DNA of 64,000 nucleotides, taken from positions 186,001 to 250,000 of the forward strand of contig NW_027488848.1 in NCBI RefSeq assembly GCF_050948215.1, read 5' to 3'. The notes beneath the pieces were generated by a model. The model saw only the letters and a list, made by a program, of their open reading frames with translations, was not told the origin of the DNA and did no database searches. This stretch comes from Halictus rubicundus. Lineage: Eukaryota > Arthropoda > Insecta > Hymenoptera > Halictidae. Shown here piece after piece: positions 51,801 to 64,000 of this stretch (the stretch's first letter is position 1; every line of letters begins with the position of its first letter). The position numbers and the translations under genes were made by a program.

Positions 51801-52399
51801 ATAGTATAAAGGATAAGATAGGATAGAGGATAGGATAGGATAGAGGATAGGATAGGATAGGATAGAGGATAGGATAGGATAGGATAGAGGATAGGATAGG
51901 ATAGAGGATAGGATAGGATAGAGGATCGGATTGGGGATTGGATAGGATAGAGGATAGGATAGCGGATAGGATAGGATAGAGTATAGAATAGGATAGAGGA
52001 TAGGATAGGATAGAGGATAGAATAGGATTGATGATAGGATAGGATAGAGGAAAGGATAGGATAGAGGATCGGATAGGTGATTGGATAGGATAGAGGATGG
52101 GGTAGGATAGAGGATAGTATAGGATAGAGGATAGGATAGGATAGAGGATAGGATAGGATAGAGGATAGGATAGGATAGAGGATAGTATAGGATAGAGGAT
52201 AGGATAGGATAGAGGATAGGATAGGATAGGATAGAGGATAGGATAGGATAGAGGATAGGATAGGATAGGATAGGATAGAGGATAGGATAGGATAGAGGAT
52301 AGGATAGGATAGAGGATCGGATAGGGGATTGGATAGGATGGAGGATAGGATTGATGATAGGATAGGATAGAGGATAGGATAGGATAGAGGATAGGATAG

Positions 52400-54200
52400 G
52401 ATAGAGGATATGATAGGATAGAGGATCGGATAGGGGATTGGATAGGATAGAGGATAGGATAGGATAGAGGATAGGATAGGATTGAGGATAGTATAGGATA
52501 GAGGAAAGGATAGGATAGAGGATCGGATAGGTGATTGGATAGGATAGAGGATAGGATAGGATAGAGGATAGTATAGGATAGAGGATAGGAAAGCATAGAG
52601 GATAGGATAGGATAGAGGATAGGATAGGGTAGAGGATATGATAGGATAGAGGATCGGATAGGATAGAGGATAGGATAGGATAGGATAGAGGATAGCATAG
52701 GATAGAGGATAGGATAGGATAGAGGATAGGATAGGATAGAGGATAGGATAGGATAGAGGATAGAGGATAGGATAGGATAGAGGATAGGATAGGATAGAGG
52801 ATAGGATAGGATAGAGGATAGGATAGGATAGAGGATAGGATAGGATAGAGGATAGGATAGGATAGAGGATATGATAGGATAGAGGATCGGATAGGATAGA
52901 GGATAGGATAGGATAGAGGATAGAATACGATAGAGGATAGGATATTATAGAGGATAGGATAGGATAGGATAGAGGATAGGATAGGATAGAGGATAGGATA
53001 GGATAGAGGATAGGATAGGATAGAGGATAGGATATAGGATTGGATAGGATAGAGGATAGGATACGATAGAGGATGGGATAGATGATAGGATAGGATAGAA
53101 GATAGGATAGGATAGAGGATAGGATAGGATAGAGGATATGATAGGATAGAGGATCGGATAGGATAGAGGATAGGATAGGATAGAGGATATGATAGGATAG
53201 AGGATCGGATAGGATAGAGGATAGGATAGGATAGAGGATAGTATAGGATAGAGGATAGGATAGGATAGAGGATAGGATAGGATAGGATAGAGGATAGGAT
53301 AGGATAGAGGATAGGATAGGATAGGATAGGATAGAGGATAGGATAGGATAGAGGATAGGATAGGATAGAGGATATGATAGGATAGAGGATCGGATAGGGG
53401 ATTGGATAGGATAGAGGATAGGATAGGATAGAGGATAGGATAGGATTGAGGATAGTATAGGATAGAGGAAAGGATAGGATAGAGGATCGGATAGGTGATT
53501 GGATAGGATAGAGGATAGGATAGGATAGAGGATAGTATAGGATAGAGGATAGGAAAGCATAGAGGATAGGATAGGATAGAGGATAGGATAGGGTAGAGGA
53601 TATGATAGGATAGAGGATCGGATAGGATAGAGGATAGGATAGGATAGGATAGAGGATAGCATAGGATAGAGGATAGGATAGGATAGAGGATAGGATAGGA
53701 TAGAGGATAGGATAGGATAGAGGATAGGATAGGATAGAGGATAGGATAGGATAGAGGATAGGATAGGATAGAGGATAGGATAGGATAGAGGATAGGATAG
53801 GATAGAGGATAGGATAGGATAGAGGATATGATAGGATAGAGGATCGGATAGGATAGAGGATAGGATAGGATAGAGGATAGAATACGATAGAGGATAGGAT
53901 ATTATAGAGGATAGGATAGGATAGGATAGAGGATAGGATAGGATAGAGGATAGGATAGGATAGAGGATAGGATAGGATAGAGGATAGGATATAGGATTGG
54001 ATAGGATAGAGGATAGGATACGATAGAGGATGGGATAGATGATAGGATAGGATAGAAGATAGGATAGGATAGAGGATAGGATAGGATAGAGGATATGATA
54101 GGATAGAGGATCGGATAGGATAGAGGATAGGATAGGATAGAGGATATGATAGGATAGAGGATCGGATAGGATAGAGGATAGGATAGGATAGAGGATAGAA
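52400..54200 (+). repeat. higher-order repeat of about 0.96 kb, two copies
   Basis: GGATATGATAGG at 52867 and 53824, and GGATGGGATAG at 53071 and 54028, are spaced 957 bp apart. The GAGGAAAGG markers at 52501 and 53465 are 964 bp apart. The 7-bp change matches a one-pentamer (7-bp) unit present only in the first copy near 52760. Confidence 0.82.
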
Positions 54201-57200
54201 TACGATAGAGGATAGGATATTATAGAGGATAGGATACGATAGAGGATAGGATAGGATAGAGGATAGGATAGGATAGAGGATAGGATAGGATAGAGGATAG
54301 GATAGAGGATAGGATAGGATAGAGGATAGGATAGGATAGAGGATAGGATAGGATAGAGGATAGGATATAGGATTGGATAGGATAGAGGATAGGATACGAT
54401 AGAGGATAGGATAGATGATAGGATAGGATAGAAGATAGGATAGGATAGAGGATAGGATAGGATAGAGGATAGGATAGAGGATAGGATAGAGGATAGGATA
54501 GTGGATTGTATAGGATAGAGGATAGGATAGGATAGAGGATAGTATAGGATAGTGGATTGTATAGGATAGAGGATAGGATAGGATAGAGGATAGTATAGGA
54601 TAGAGGATAGGATAGGATAGAGGATAGGATAGGATAGAGGATAGGATAGGATAGAGGATAAGATAGGATAGAGGATAGGATAGGATAGAGGATAGGATAG
54701 GATAGGATAGAGGATAGGATAGGATAGAGGATAGGATAGGATAGAGGATATGATAGGATAGAGGATCGGATAGGGGATTGGATAGGATAGAGGATAGGAT
54801 AGCGGATAGGATAGGATAGAGTATAGAATAGGATAGAGGATAGGATAGGATAGAGGATAGAATAGGATTGATGATAGGATAGGATAGAGGAAAGGATAGG
54901 ATAGAGGATCGGATAGGTGATTGGATAGGATAGAGGATGGGATAGGATAGAGGATAGTATAGGATAGAGGATAGGATAGGATAGAGGATAGGATAGGATA
55001 GAGGATAGGATAGGATAGAGGATAGGATAGGATAGAGGATAGGATAGGATAGAGGATAGTATAGGATAGAGGATAGGATAGGATAGAGGATAGGATAGGA
55101 TAGGATAGAGGATAGGATAGGATAGAGGATAGGATAGGATAGAGGATAGGATAGGATAGGATAGGATAGAGGATAGGATAGGATAGAGGATAGGATAGGA
55201 TAGAGGATCGGATAGGGGATTGGATAGGATAGAGGATAAGATTGATGATAGGATAGGATAGAGGATAGGATAGGATAGAGGATAGGATAGGATAGAGGAT
55301 AGGATAGGATAGAGGATATGATAGGATAGAGGATCGGATAGGGGATTGGATAGGATAGAGGATAGGATAGGATAGAGGATAGGATAGGATTGAGGATAGT
55401 ATAGGATAGAGGAAAGGATAGGATAGAGGATCGGATAGGTGATTGGATAGGATAGAGGATAGGATAGGATAGAGGATAGTATAGGATAGAGGATAGGAAA
55501 GCATAGAGGATAGGATAGGATAGAGGATAGGATAGGGTAGAGGATATGATAGGATAGAGGATCGGATAGGATAGAGGATAGGATAGGATAGGATAGAGGA
55601 TAGCATAGGATAGAGGATAGGATAGGATAGAGGATAGGATAGGATAGAGGATAGGATAGGATAGAGGATAGGATAGGATAGAGGATAGGATAGGATAGAG
55701 GATAGGATAGGATAGAGGATCGGATTGGTGATTGGATAGGATAGAGGATAGGATAGGATAGAGGATAGGATAGGATAGAGGATAGGATAGGACAGAGGAT
55801 AGGATAGGATAGAGGATAGGATAGGATAGAGGATAGGATAGGATAGAGGATAGGATAGGATAGAGGATAGGATAGGATAGAGGATAGGATAGGATAGGAT
55901 AGAGGATAGGATAGGATAGAGGATAGGATAGGATAGATGATAGGATAGGATAGAGGATAGGATAGAGGATAGGATAGAGGATAGGATAGTGGATTGTATA
56001 GGATAGAGGATAGGATAGGATAGAGGATAGTATAGGATAGTGGATTGTATAGGATAGAGGATAGGATAGGATAGAGGATAGTATAGGATAGAGGATAGGA
56101 TAGGATAGAGGATAGGATAGGATTGATGATAGGATAGGATAGAGGATAGGATAGGATAGAGGATAGGATAGGATAGAGGATATGATAGGATAGAGGATCG
56201 GATAGGGGATTGGATAGGATAGAGGATAGGATAGGATAGAGGATAGGATAGGATTGAGGATAGTATAGGATAGAGGAAAGGATAGGATAGAGGATCGGAT
56301 AGGTGATTGGATAGGATAGAGGATAGGATAGGATAGAGGATAGTATAGGATAGAGGATAGGAAAGCATAGAGGATAGGATAGGATAGAGGATAGGATAGG
56401 GTAGAGGATATGATAGGATAGAGGATAGGATAGGATAGAGGATAGGATAGGATAGAGGATAGGATAGGATAGAGGATAGGATAGGATAGAGGATAGGATA
56501 GGATAGAGGATAGGATAGGATAGAGGATAGGATAGGATAGAGGATAGGATAGGATAGAGGATATGATAGGATAGAGGATCGGATAGGATAGAGGATAGGA
56601 TAGGATAGAGGATAGAATACGATAGAGGATAGGATATTATAGAGGATAGGATAGGATAGGATAGAGGATAGGATAGGATAGAGGATAGGATAGGATAGAG
56701 GATAGGATAGGATAGAGGATAGGATAGGATAGAGGATAGGATATAGGATTGGATAGGATAGAGGATAGGATACGATAGAGGATAGGATAGATGATAGGAT
56801 AGGATAGAAGATAGTATAGGATAGTGGATTGTATAGGATAGAGGATAGGATAGGATAGAGGATAGTATAGGATAGAGGATAGGATAGGATAGAGGATAGG
56901 ATAGGATAGAGGATAGGATAGGATAGAGGATAAGATAGGATAGAGGATAGGATAGGATAGAGGATAGGATAGGATAGGATAGAGGATAGGATAGGATAGA
57001 GGATAGGATAGGATAGAGGATATGATAGGATAGAGGATCGGATAGGGGATTGGATAGGATAGAGGATAGGATAGCGGATAGGATAGGATAGAGTATAGAA
57101 TAGGATAGAGGATAGGATAGGATAGAGGATAGAATAGGATTGATGATAGGATAGGATAGAGGAAAGGATAGGATAGAGGATCGGATAGGTGATTGGATAG

Positions 57201-57239
57201 GATAGAGGATGGGATAGGATAGAGGATAGTATAGGATAG

Positions 57240-60200
57240 AGGATAGGATAGGATAGAGGATAGGATAGGATAGAGGATAGGATAGGATAGAGGATAGGAT
57301 AGGATAGAGGATAGGATAGGATAGAGGATAGTATAGGATAGAGGATAGGATAGGATAGAGGATAGGATAGGATAGGATAGAGGATAGGATAGGATAGAGG
57401 ATAGGATAGGATAGAGGATAGGATAGGATAGGATAGGATAGAGGATAGGATAGGATAGAGGATAGGATAGGATAGAGGATCGGATAGGGGATTGGATAGG
57501 ATAGAGGATAGGATTGATGATAAGATAGGATAGAGGATAGGATAGGATAGAGGATAGGATAGGATAGAGGATATGATAGGATAGAGGATCGGATAGGGGA
57601 TTGGATAGGATAGAGGATAGGATAGGATAGAGGATAGGATAGGATTGAGGATAGTATAGGATAGAGGAAAGGATAGGATAGAGGATCGGATAGGTGATTG
57701 GATAGGATAGAGGATAGGATAGGATAGAGGATAGTATAGGATAGAGGATAGGAAAGCATAGAGGATAGGATAGGATAGAGGATAGGATAGGGTAGAGGAT
57801 ATGATAGGATAGAGGATCGGATAGGATAGAGGATAGGATAGGATAGGATAGAGGATAGCATAGGATAGAGGATAGGATAGGATAGAGGATAGGATAGGAT
57901 AGAGGATAGGATAGGATAGAGGATAGGATAGGATAGAGGATAGGATAGGATAGAGGATAGGATAGGATAGAGGATAGGATAGGATAGAGGATAGGATTGA
58001 TGATAAGATAGGATAGAGGATAGGATAGGATAGAGGATAGGATAGGATAGAGGATATGATAGGATAGAGGATCGGATAGGGGATTGGATAGGATAGAGGA
58101 TAGGATAGGATAGAGGATAGGATAGGATTGAGGATAGTATAGGATAGAGGAAAGGATAGGATAGAGGATCGGATAGGTGATTGGATAGGATAGAGGATAG
58201 GATAGGATAGAGGATAGTATAGGATAGAGGATAGGAAAGCATAGAGGATAGGATAGGGTAGAGGATATGATAGGATAGAGGATCGGATAGGATAGAGGAT
58301 AGGATAGGATAGGATAGAGGATAGCATAGGATAGAGGATAGGATAGGATAGAGGATAGGATAGGATAGAGGATAGGATAGGATAGAGGATAGGATAGGAT
58401 AGAGGATAGGATAGGATAGAGGATAGGATAGGATAGAGGATAGGATAGGATAGAGGATAGGATAGGATAGAGGATAGGATAGGATAGAGGATAGGATAGG
58501 ATAGAGGATCGGATTGGTGATTGGATAGGATAGAGGATAGGATAGGATAGAGGATAGGATAGGATAGAGGATAGGATAGGATAGAGGATAGGATAGGATA
58601 GAGGATAGGATAGGATAGAGGATAGGATAGGATAGAGGATAGGATAGGATAGAGGATAGGATAGGATAGAGGATAGGATAGGATAGGATAGAGGATAGGA
58701 TAGGATAGAGGATAGGATAGGATAGATGATAGGATAGGATAGAGGATAGGATAGGATAGAGGATAGGATAGGATAGAGGATAGGATAGGATAGAGGATAG
58801 GATAGGATAGAGGATATGATAGGATAGAGGATCGGATAGGGGATTGGATAGGATAGAGGATAGGATAGGATAGAGGATAGGATAGGATTGAGGATAGTAT
58901 AGGATAGAGGAAAGGATAGGATAGAGGATCGGATAGGTGATTGGATAGGATAGAGGATAGGATAGGATAGAGGATAGTATAGGATAGAGGATAGGATAGC
59001 ATAGAGGATAGGATAGGATAGAGGATAGGATAGGATAGAGGATAGGATAGGATAGAGGATAGGATAGGATAGAGGATAGGATAGGATAGAGGATAGTATA
59101 GGATAGAGGATAGGATAGGATAGAGGATAGGATAGGATAGGATAGAGGATAGGATAGGATAGAGGATAGGATAGGATAGAGGATAGGATAGGATAGGATA
59201 GGATAGAGGATAGGATAGGATAGAGGATAGGATAGGATAGAGGATCGGATAGGGGATTGGATAGGATAGAGGATAGGATTGATGATAAGATAGGATAGAG
59301 GATAGGATAGGATAGAGGATAGGATAGGATAGAGGATATGATAGGATAGAGGATCGGATAGGGGATTGGATAGGATAGAGGATAGGATAGGATAGAGGAT
59401 AGGATAGGATTGAGGATAGTATAGGATAGAGGAAAGGATAGGATAGAGGATCGGATAGGTGATTGGATAGGATAGAGGATAGGATAGGATAGAGGATAGT
59501 ATAGGATAGAGGATAGGAAAGCATAGAGGATAGGATAGGATAGAGGATAGGATAGGGTAGAGGATATGATAGGATAGAGGATCGGATAGGATAGAGGATA
59601 GGATAGGATAGGATAGAGGATAGCATAGGATAGAGGATAGGATAGGATAGAGGATAGGATAGGATAGAGGATAGGATAGGATAGAGGATAGGATAGGATA
59701 GAGGATAGGATAGGATAGAGGATAGGATAGGATAGAGGATAGGATAGGATAGAGGATAGGATTGATGATAAGATAGGATAGAGGATAGGATAGGATAGAG
59801 GATAGGATAGGATAGAGGATATGATAGGATAGAGGATCGGATAGGGGATTGGATAGGATAGAGGATAGGATAGGATAGAGGATAGGATAGGATTGAGGAT
59901 AGTATAGGATAGAGGAAAGGATAGGATAGAGGATCGGATAGGTGATTGGATAGGATAGAGGATAGGATAGGATAGAGGATAGTATAGGATAGAGGATAGG
60001 AAAGCATAGAGGATAGGATAGGGTAGAGGATATGATAGGATAGAGGATCGGATAGGATAGAGGATAGGATAGGATAGGATAGAGGATAGCATAGGATAGA
60101 GGATAGGATAGGATAGAGGATAGGATAGGATAGAGGATAGGATAGGATAGAGGATAGGATAGGATAGAGGATAGGATAGGATAGAGGATAGGATAGGATA

Positions 60201-60770
60201 GAGGATAGGATAGGATAGAGGATAGGATAGGATAGAGGATAGGATAGGATAGAGGATAGGATAGGATAGAGGATCGGATTGGTGATTGGATAGGATAGAG
60301 GATAGGATAGGATAGAGGATAGGATAGGATAGAGGATAGGATAGGATAGAGGATAGGATAGGATAGAGGATAGGATAGGATAGAGGATAGGATAGGATAG
60401 AGGATAGGATAGGATAGAGGATAGGATAGGATAGAGGATAGGATAGGATAGGATAGAGGATAGGATAGGATAGAGGATAGGATAGGATAGATGATAGGAT
60501 AGGATAGAGGATAGGATAGGATAGAGGATAGGATAGGATAGAGGATAGGATAGGATAGAGGATAGGATAGGATAGAGGATATGATAGGATAGAGGATCGG
60601 ATAGGGGATTGGATAGGATAGAGGATAGGATAGGATAGAGGATAGGATAGGATTGAGGATAGTATAGGATAGAGGAAAGGATAGGATAGAGGATCGGATA
60701 GGTGATTGGATAGGATAGAGGATAGGATAGGATAGAGGATAGTATAGGATAGAGGATAGGATAGCATAGA
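57240..60770 (+). repeat. 1,765-bp higher-order tandem duplication
   Basis: Markers GTATAGG (57331), CGGATTGG (58510), GATAGATGAT (58721), AGGATATGAT (58811) and AGCATAG (about 58999) recur 1,765 bp later at 59096, 60275, 60486, 60576 and about 60764. The copies are adjacent, about 57.24-59.0 and 59.0-60.77 kb. Each copy also contains an inner pair of GATTGATGATAAG markers about 483 bp apart. Confidence 0.85.
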
Positions 60771-61283
60771 GGATAGGATAGGATAGAGGATAGGATAGGA
60801 TAGAGGATAGGATAGGATAGAGGATAGGATAGGGTAGAGGATAGGATAGGATAGAGGATAGTATAGGATAGAGGATAGGATAGGATAGAGGATAGGATAG
60901 GATAGAGGATAGAATAGGATAGAGGATATGATAGGATAGAGGATCGGATAGGATAGAGGATAGGATAGGATAGAGGATAGAATACGATAGAGGATAGGAT
61001 AGAAGATAGGATAGGATAGAGGATAGGATAGGATAGAGGATATGATAGGATAGAGGATCGGATAGGATAGAGGATAGGATAGGATAGAGGATATGATAGG
61101 ATAGAGGATCGGATAGGATAGAGGATAGGATAGGATAGAGGATAGAATACGATAGAGGATAGGATATTATAGAGGATAGGATAGGATAGAGGATAAGATA
61201 GGATAGAGGATAGGATAGGATAGAGGATAGGATAGGATAGGATAGAGGATAGGATAGGATAGAGGATAGGATAGGATAGAGGA

Positions 61284-61459
61284 TATGATAGGATAGAGGA
61301 TCGGATAGGGGATTGGATAGGATAGAGGATAGGATAGCGGATAGGATAGGATAGAGTATAGAATAGGATAGAGGATAGGATAGGATAGAGGATAGAATAG
61401 GATTGATGATAGGATAGGATAGAGGAAAGGATAGGATAGGGGATCGGATAGGTGATTGG
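61284..61459 (+). repeat. recurrent 176-bp variant cassette, representative copy
   Basis: Variants occur in a fixed order: TATGATAGG, GATCGGATAGGGGATTGG, TAGCGGATAGG, GAGTATAGAATAGG, GAATAGGATTGATGATAGG, GAGGAAAGG, GATCGGATAGGTGATTGG. The same order appears near 24.0, 26.2, 26.9, 28.2, 29.9, 32.25, 33.9, 35.5, 37.9, 41.0, 47.7, 49.5, 51.1, 54.75, 57.0 and 62.2 kb, separated by runs of canonical 17-mers of varying length. A shorter form without the GCGG segment also occurs (for example about 27.5, 53.4 and 58.1 kb). The cassette appears to be the core unit from which the larger duplications are built. Confidence 0.8.
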
Positions 61460-63302
61460 ATAGGATAGAGGATAGGATAGGATAGAGGATAGGATAGGAT
61501 AGAGGATAGGATAGGATAGAGGATAGGATAGGATAGAGGATAGGATAGGATAGAGGATAGGATAGGATAGAGGATAGGATAGGATAGAGGATAGGATAGG
61601 ATAGGATAGAGGATAGGATAGGATAGAGGATAGGATAGGATAGAGGATAGGATAGGATAGGGGATAGGATAGGATAGAGGATAGGATAGGATAGAGGATA
61701 GGATAGGATAGAGGATAGGATAGGATAGAGGATAGGATAGGATAGAGGATAGGATAGGATAGAGGATAGGATAGGATAGAGGATAGGATAGGATAGAGGA
61801 TAGGATAGGATAGAGGATATGATAGGATAGAGGGTCGGATAGGGGATTGGATAGGATAGAGGATAGGATAGGATAGAGGATAGGATACGATTGAGGATAG
61901 TATAGGATAGAGGAAAGGATAGGATAGAGGATCGGATAGGTGATTGGATAGGATAGAAGATAGGATAGGATAGAGGATAGGATAGGGTAGAGGATAGGAT
62001 AGAGGATAGGATAGTGGATTGTATAGGATAGAGGATAGGATAGGATAGAGGATAGGATAGGATAGAGGATAGGATAGGATAGAGGATAAGATAGGATAGA
62101 GGATAGGATAGGATAGAGGATAGGATAGGATAGGATAGAGGATAGGATAGGATACAGGATAGGATAGGATAGAGGATATGATAGGATAGAGGATCGGATA
62201 GGGGATTGGATAGGATAGAGGATAGGATAGCGGATAGGATAGGATAGAGTATAGAATAGGATAGAGGATAGGATAGGATAGAGGATAGAATAGGATTGAT
62301 GATAGGATAGGATAGAGGAAAGGATAGGATAGGGGATCGGATAGGTGATTGGATAGGATAGAGGATAGGATACGATAGAGGATAGGATAGGATAGAGGAT
62401 AGGATAGGATAGATAATAGGATAGGATAGAGGATAGGATAGGATAGAGGATAGGATAGGATAGAGGATAGGATAGGATAGGATAGAGGATAGGATAGGAT
62501 AGAGGATAGGATAGGATAGATAATAGGATAGGATAGAGGATAGGATAGGATAGAGGATAGGATAGGATAGAGGATAGGATAGGATAGGATAGAGGATAGG
62601 ATAGGATAGAGGATAGGATAGGATAGAGGATAGGATAGGATAGAGGATAGGATAGGATAGAGGATAGGATAGGATAGAGGATAGGATAGGATAGAGGATA
62701 GGATAGGATAGAGGATAGGATAGGATAGAGGCTAGGATAGGATAGAGGATAGGATAGGATAGAGGATAGGATAGGATAGAGGATAGGATAGGATAGAGGA
62801 TAGGATAGGATAGAGGATAGGATAGGATAGAGGATAGGATAGGATAGAGGATAGGATAGGATAGAGGATAGGATAGGATAGAGGATAGGATAGGATAGAG
62901 AATATGATAGGATAGAGGATCGGATAGGGGATTGGATAGGATAGAGGATAGGATAGGATAGAGGATAGGATACGATTGAGGATAGTATAGGATAGAGGAT
63001 AGGATAGGATAGAGGATCGGATAGGTGATTGGATAGGATAGAGGATAGGATAGGATAGAGGATAGTATAGGATAGGGGATAGGATAGCATAGAGGATAGG
63101 ATAGGATAGAGGATAGGATAGGATAGAGGATAGGATAGGATAGAGGATAGGATAGGGTAGAGGATAGGATAGGATAGAGGATAGGATAGGATAGAGGATA
63201 GGATAGGATAGAGGATAGAATAGGATAGAGGATATGATAGGATAGAGGATCGGATAGGATAGAGGATAGGATAGGATAGAGGATAGAATACGATAGAGGA
63301 TA

Positions 63303-64000
63303 GGATAAGATAGAGGATCGGATAGGATGGAGGATAGGATAGGATAGAGAATACGATACGATAGAGTATAGGACATAGGATTGGATAGGATAGAGGATAG
63401 GATACGATAGAGGATAGAATAGAATTGAGAATAGGATAGGATAGAGGATACGATATTATAGTGGCGAGGATCGAATAGAGGATAGGATAGCGGATAGGAT
63501 AGGATAGAGGATAGGATAGGATAGAGGATAGGATAGGATAGAGGATAGGATTGGATAGAGGATAGGATAGGATAGAGGATAGGATAGGGGATAGGATACG
63601 ATAGAGGATAGGATATTATAGAGGATAGGATAGGATAGGGGATAGGATAGGATAGAGGATAGGATAGGATAGAGGATAGGATAGGATAGAGGATAGGATA
63701 GGATAGAGGATTGGATTGGATACAGGATAGGATATAGGATTGGATAGAATAGAGGATAGGATACGATAGTGGATAGATTAGATGAGAGGATAGGATAGAA
63801 GATAGGATAGGATAGAGGATAGGATAGGATAGGGGATAGGATAGGATAGAGGATAGGATAGGATAGAGGATAGGATAGGATAGAGGATAGGATAGGATAG
63901 AGGATTGGATTGGATACAGGATAGGATATAGGATTGGATAGAATAGAGGATAGGATACGATAGTGGATAGATTAGATGAGAGGATAGGATAGAAGATAGG
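63303..64000 (+). repeat. marker-rich block, copy 3, running off the window
   Basis: Matches 39171 onward at an offset of 24,132 bp (the GTGGCGAGG marker at 63461), falling to 24,115 bp after a lost 17-mer. The last 300 bases also hold a local duplication of about 195 bp (GGATTGGATTGGATACAGG at 63708 and 63903). The block continues beyond the window. Confidence 0.85.

Larger units (their letters stand above)
7687..64000 (+). repeat. satellite array, 17-bp unit GAGGATAGGATAGGATA
   Basis: The array fills 56.3 kb to the end of the window, which is room for roughly 3,300 units. The basic unit is GA plus three GGATA pentamers. Units with 1, 2, 4 or 5 pentamers (7, 12, 22, 27 bp) are interspersed. 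The + strand is about 82% purine and the canonical unit lacks C. Common variants are GATCGG, TATGATAGG, TACGATAG, ATATTATAG, AGCATAG, GATTGG, GGGGATTGG, GTGATTGG and GCGGATAGG. Their repeated order shows higher-order structure. The minus strand reads without stops in all three frames, giving long spurious frames with a 17-residue repeat (YPLSYPILYPILSSILS). I see no gene, RNA gene or transposon inside. Pericentromeric, subtelomeric or other heterochromatin are all possible locations. Confidence 0.98.

Noticed and set aside
7804..63376. Very long minus-strand open frames (up to 2,956 codons) across the satellite
   Set aside because: They are translations of the 17-bp repeat, which lacks stops in any minus-strand frame. 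There is no start context, no domain and no non-repeat sequence, and their ends coincide with random satellite variants.
7687..64000. CRISPR array
   Set aside because: Units are directly adjacent with no unique spacers, the period is 17 bp, and the context is eukaryotic.
7687..64000. Array of GATA-factor binding sites
   Set aside because: Each pentamer has a GATA core, but the preceding base is G, not A or T as the usual WGATAR site needs. Only occasional variants (AAGATAG, TGATAG) fit.
7687..64000. True TTAGG telomere
   Set aside because: No run of TTAGG units was found. The unit is ATAGG-like with a regular GA interruption, so only resemblance can be claimed.

Overview
The window is eukaryotic repeat DNA with no ordinary host gene. 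It holds (i) a few bases of a short-period satellite (1-92), (ii) a nested pair of 5'-truncated non-LTR retrotransposons of the R1 clade (about 93-7686), and (iii) 56.3 kb of the same satellite (7687-64000). R1-clade reverse transcriptases with a C-terminal zinc knuckle, AAT-rich microsatellites and poly(A)-ended insertions point to an arthropod, most likely an insect. The species cannot be named from sequence alone.

Satellite. The unit on the + strand is 17 bp, GAGGATAGGATAGGATA: a GA spacer followed by three GGATA pentamers. Units of 7, 12, 22 and 27 bp, with 1, 2, 4 or 5 pentamers, also occur. The canonical + strand contains no C, so every C marks a variant. Variants recur in fixed order and build higher-order repeats: a 5.7-kb tandem duplication (about 27.68-39.09 kb), a 1,074-bp unit in nearly three copies (12.0-14.8 kb), a 1,765-bp tandem pair (57.2-60.8 kb), a roughly 0.96-kb pair (52.4-54.2 kb), blocks 2,820 bp apart (38.6 and 41.5 kb) with another copy at the right edge, and a 1.3-kb block present at both 10.7 and 44.35 kb. 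No foreign insertion was found inside the 56-kb array.

Retrotransposons. Element 2 (outer; 93-104 plus 1605-7686) landed in the satellite. It keeps an uninterrupted 966-codon stretch of ORF2 (linker, reverse transcriptase, C-terminal domain, zinc knuckle), lacks nearly all of the endonuclease, carries an 80-codon Asn-rich expansion, and ends in about 3.2 kb of non-coding DNA plus A17. Element 1 (inner; 105-1602) is a GC-rich relative that then inserted at the satellite/element-2 junction. It made a 16-17 bp target-site duplication, and its poly(A) now reads as polylysine in frame with element 2's ORF. Its 3' part is a chain of GC-rich hairpins.

The most interesting point is that both insertions lie in the same orientation and both imply first-strand cleavage at the same place in the satellite unit, between GA and GGATA. 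R1-clade elements are known for sequence-specific targets such as 28S rDNA, TTAGG telomeric repeats (TRAS, SART) and microsatellites. This suggests, without proving it, that the satellite is itself a targeted niche. The pentamer (ATAGG in another phase) differs from the insect telomeric TTAGG by one base.
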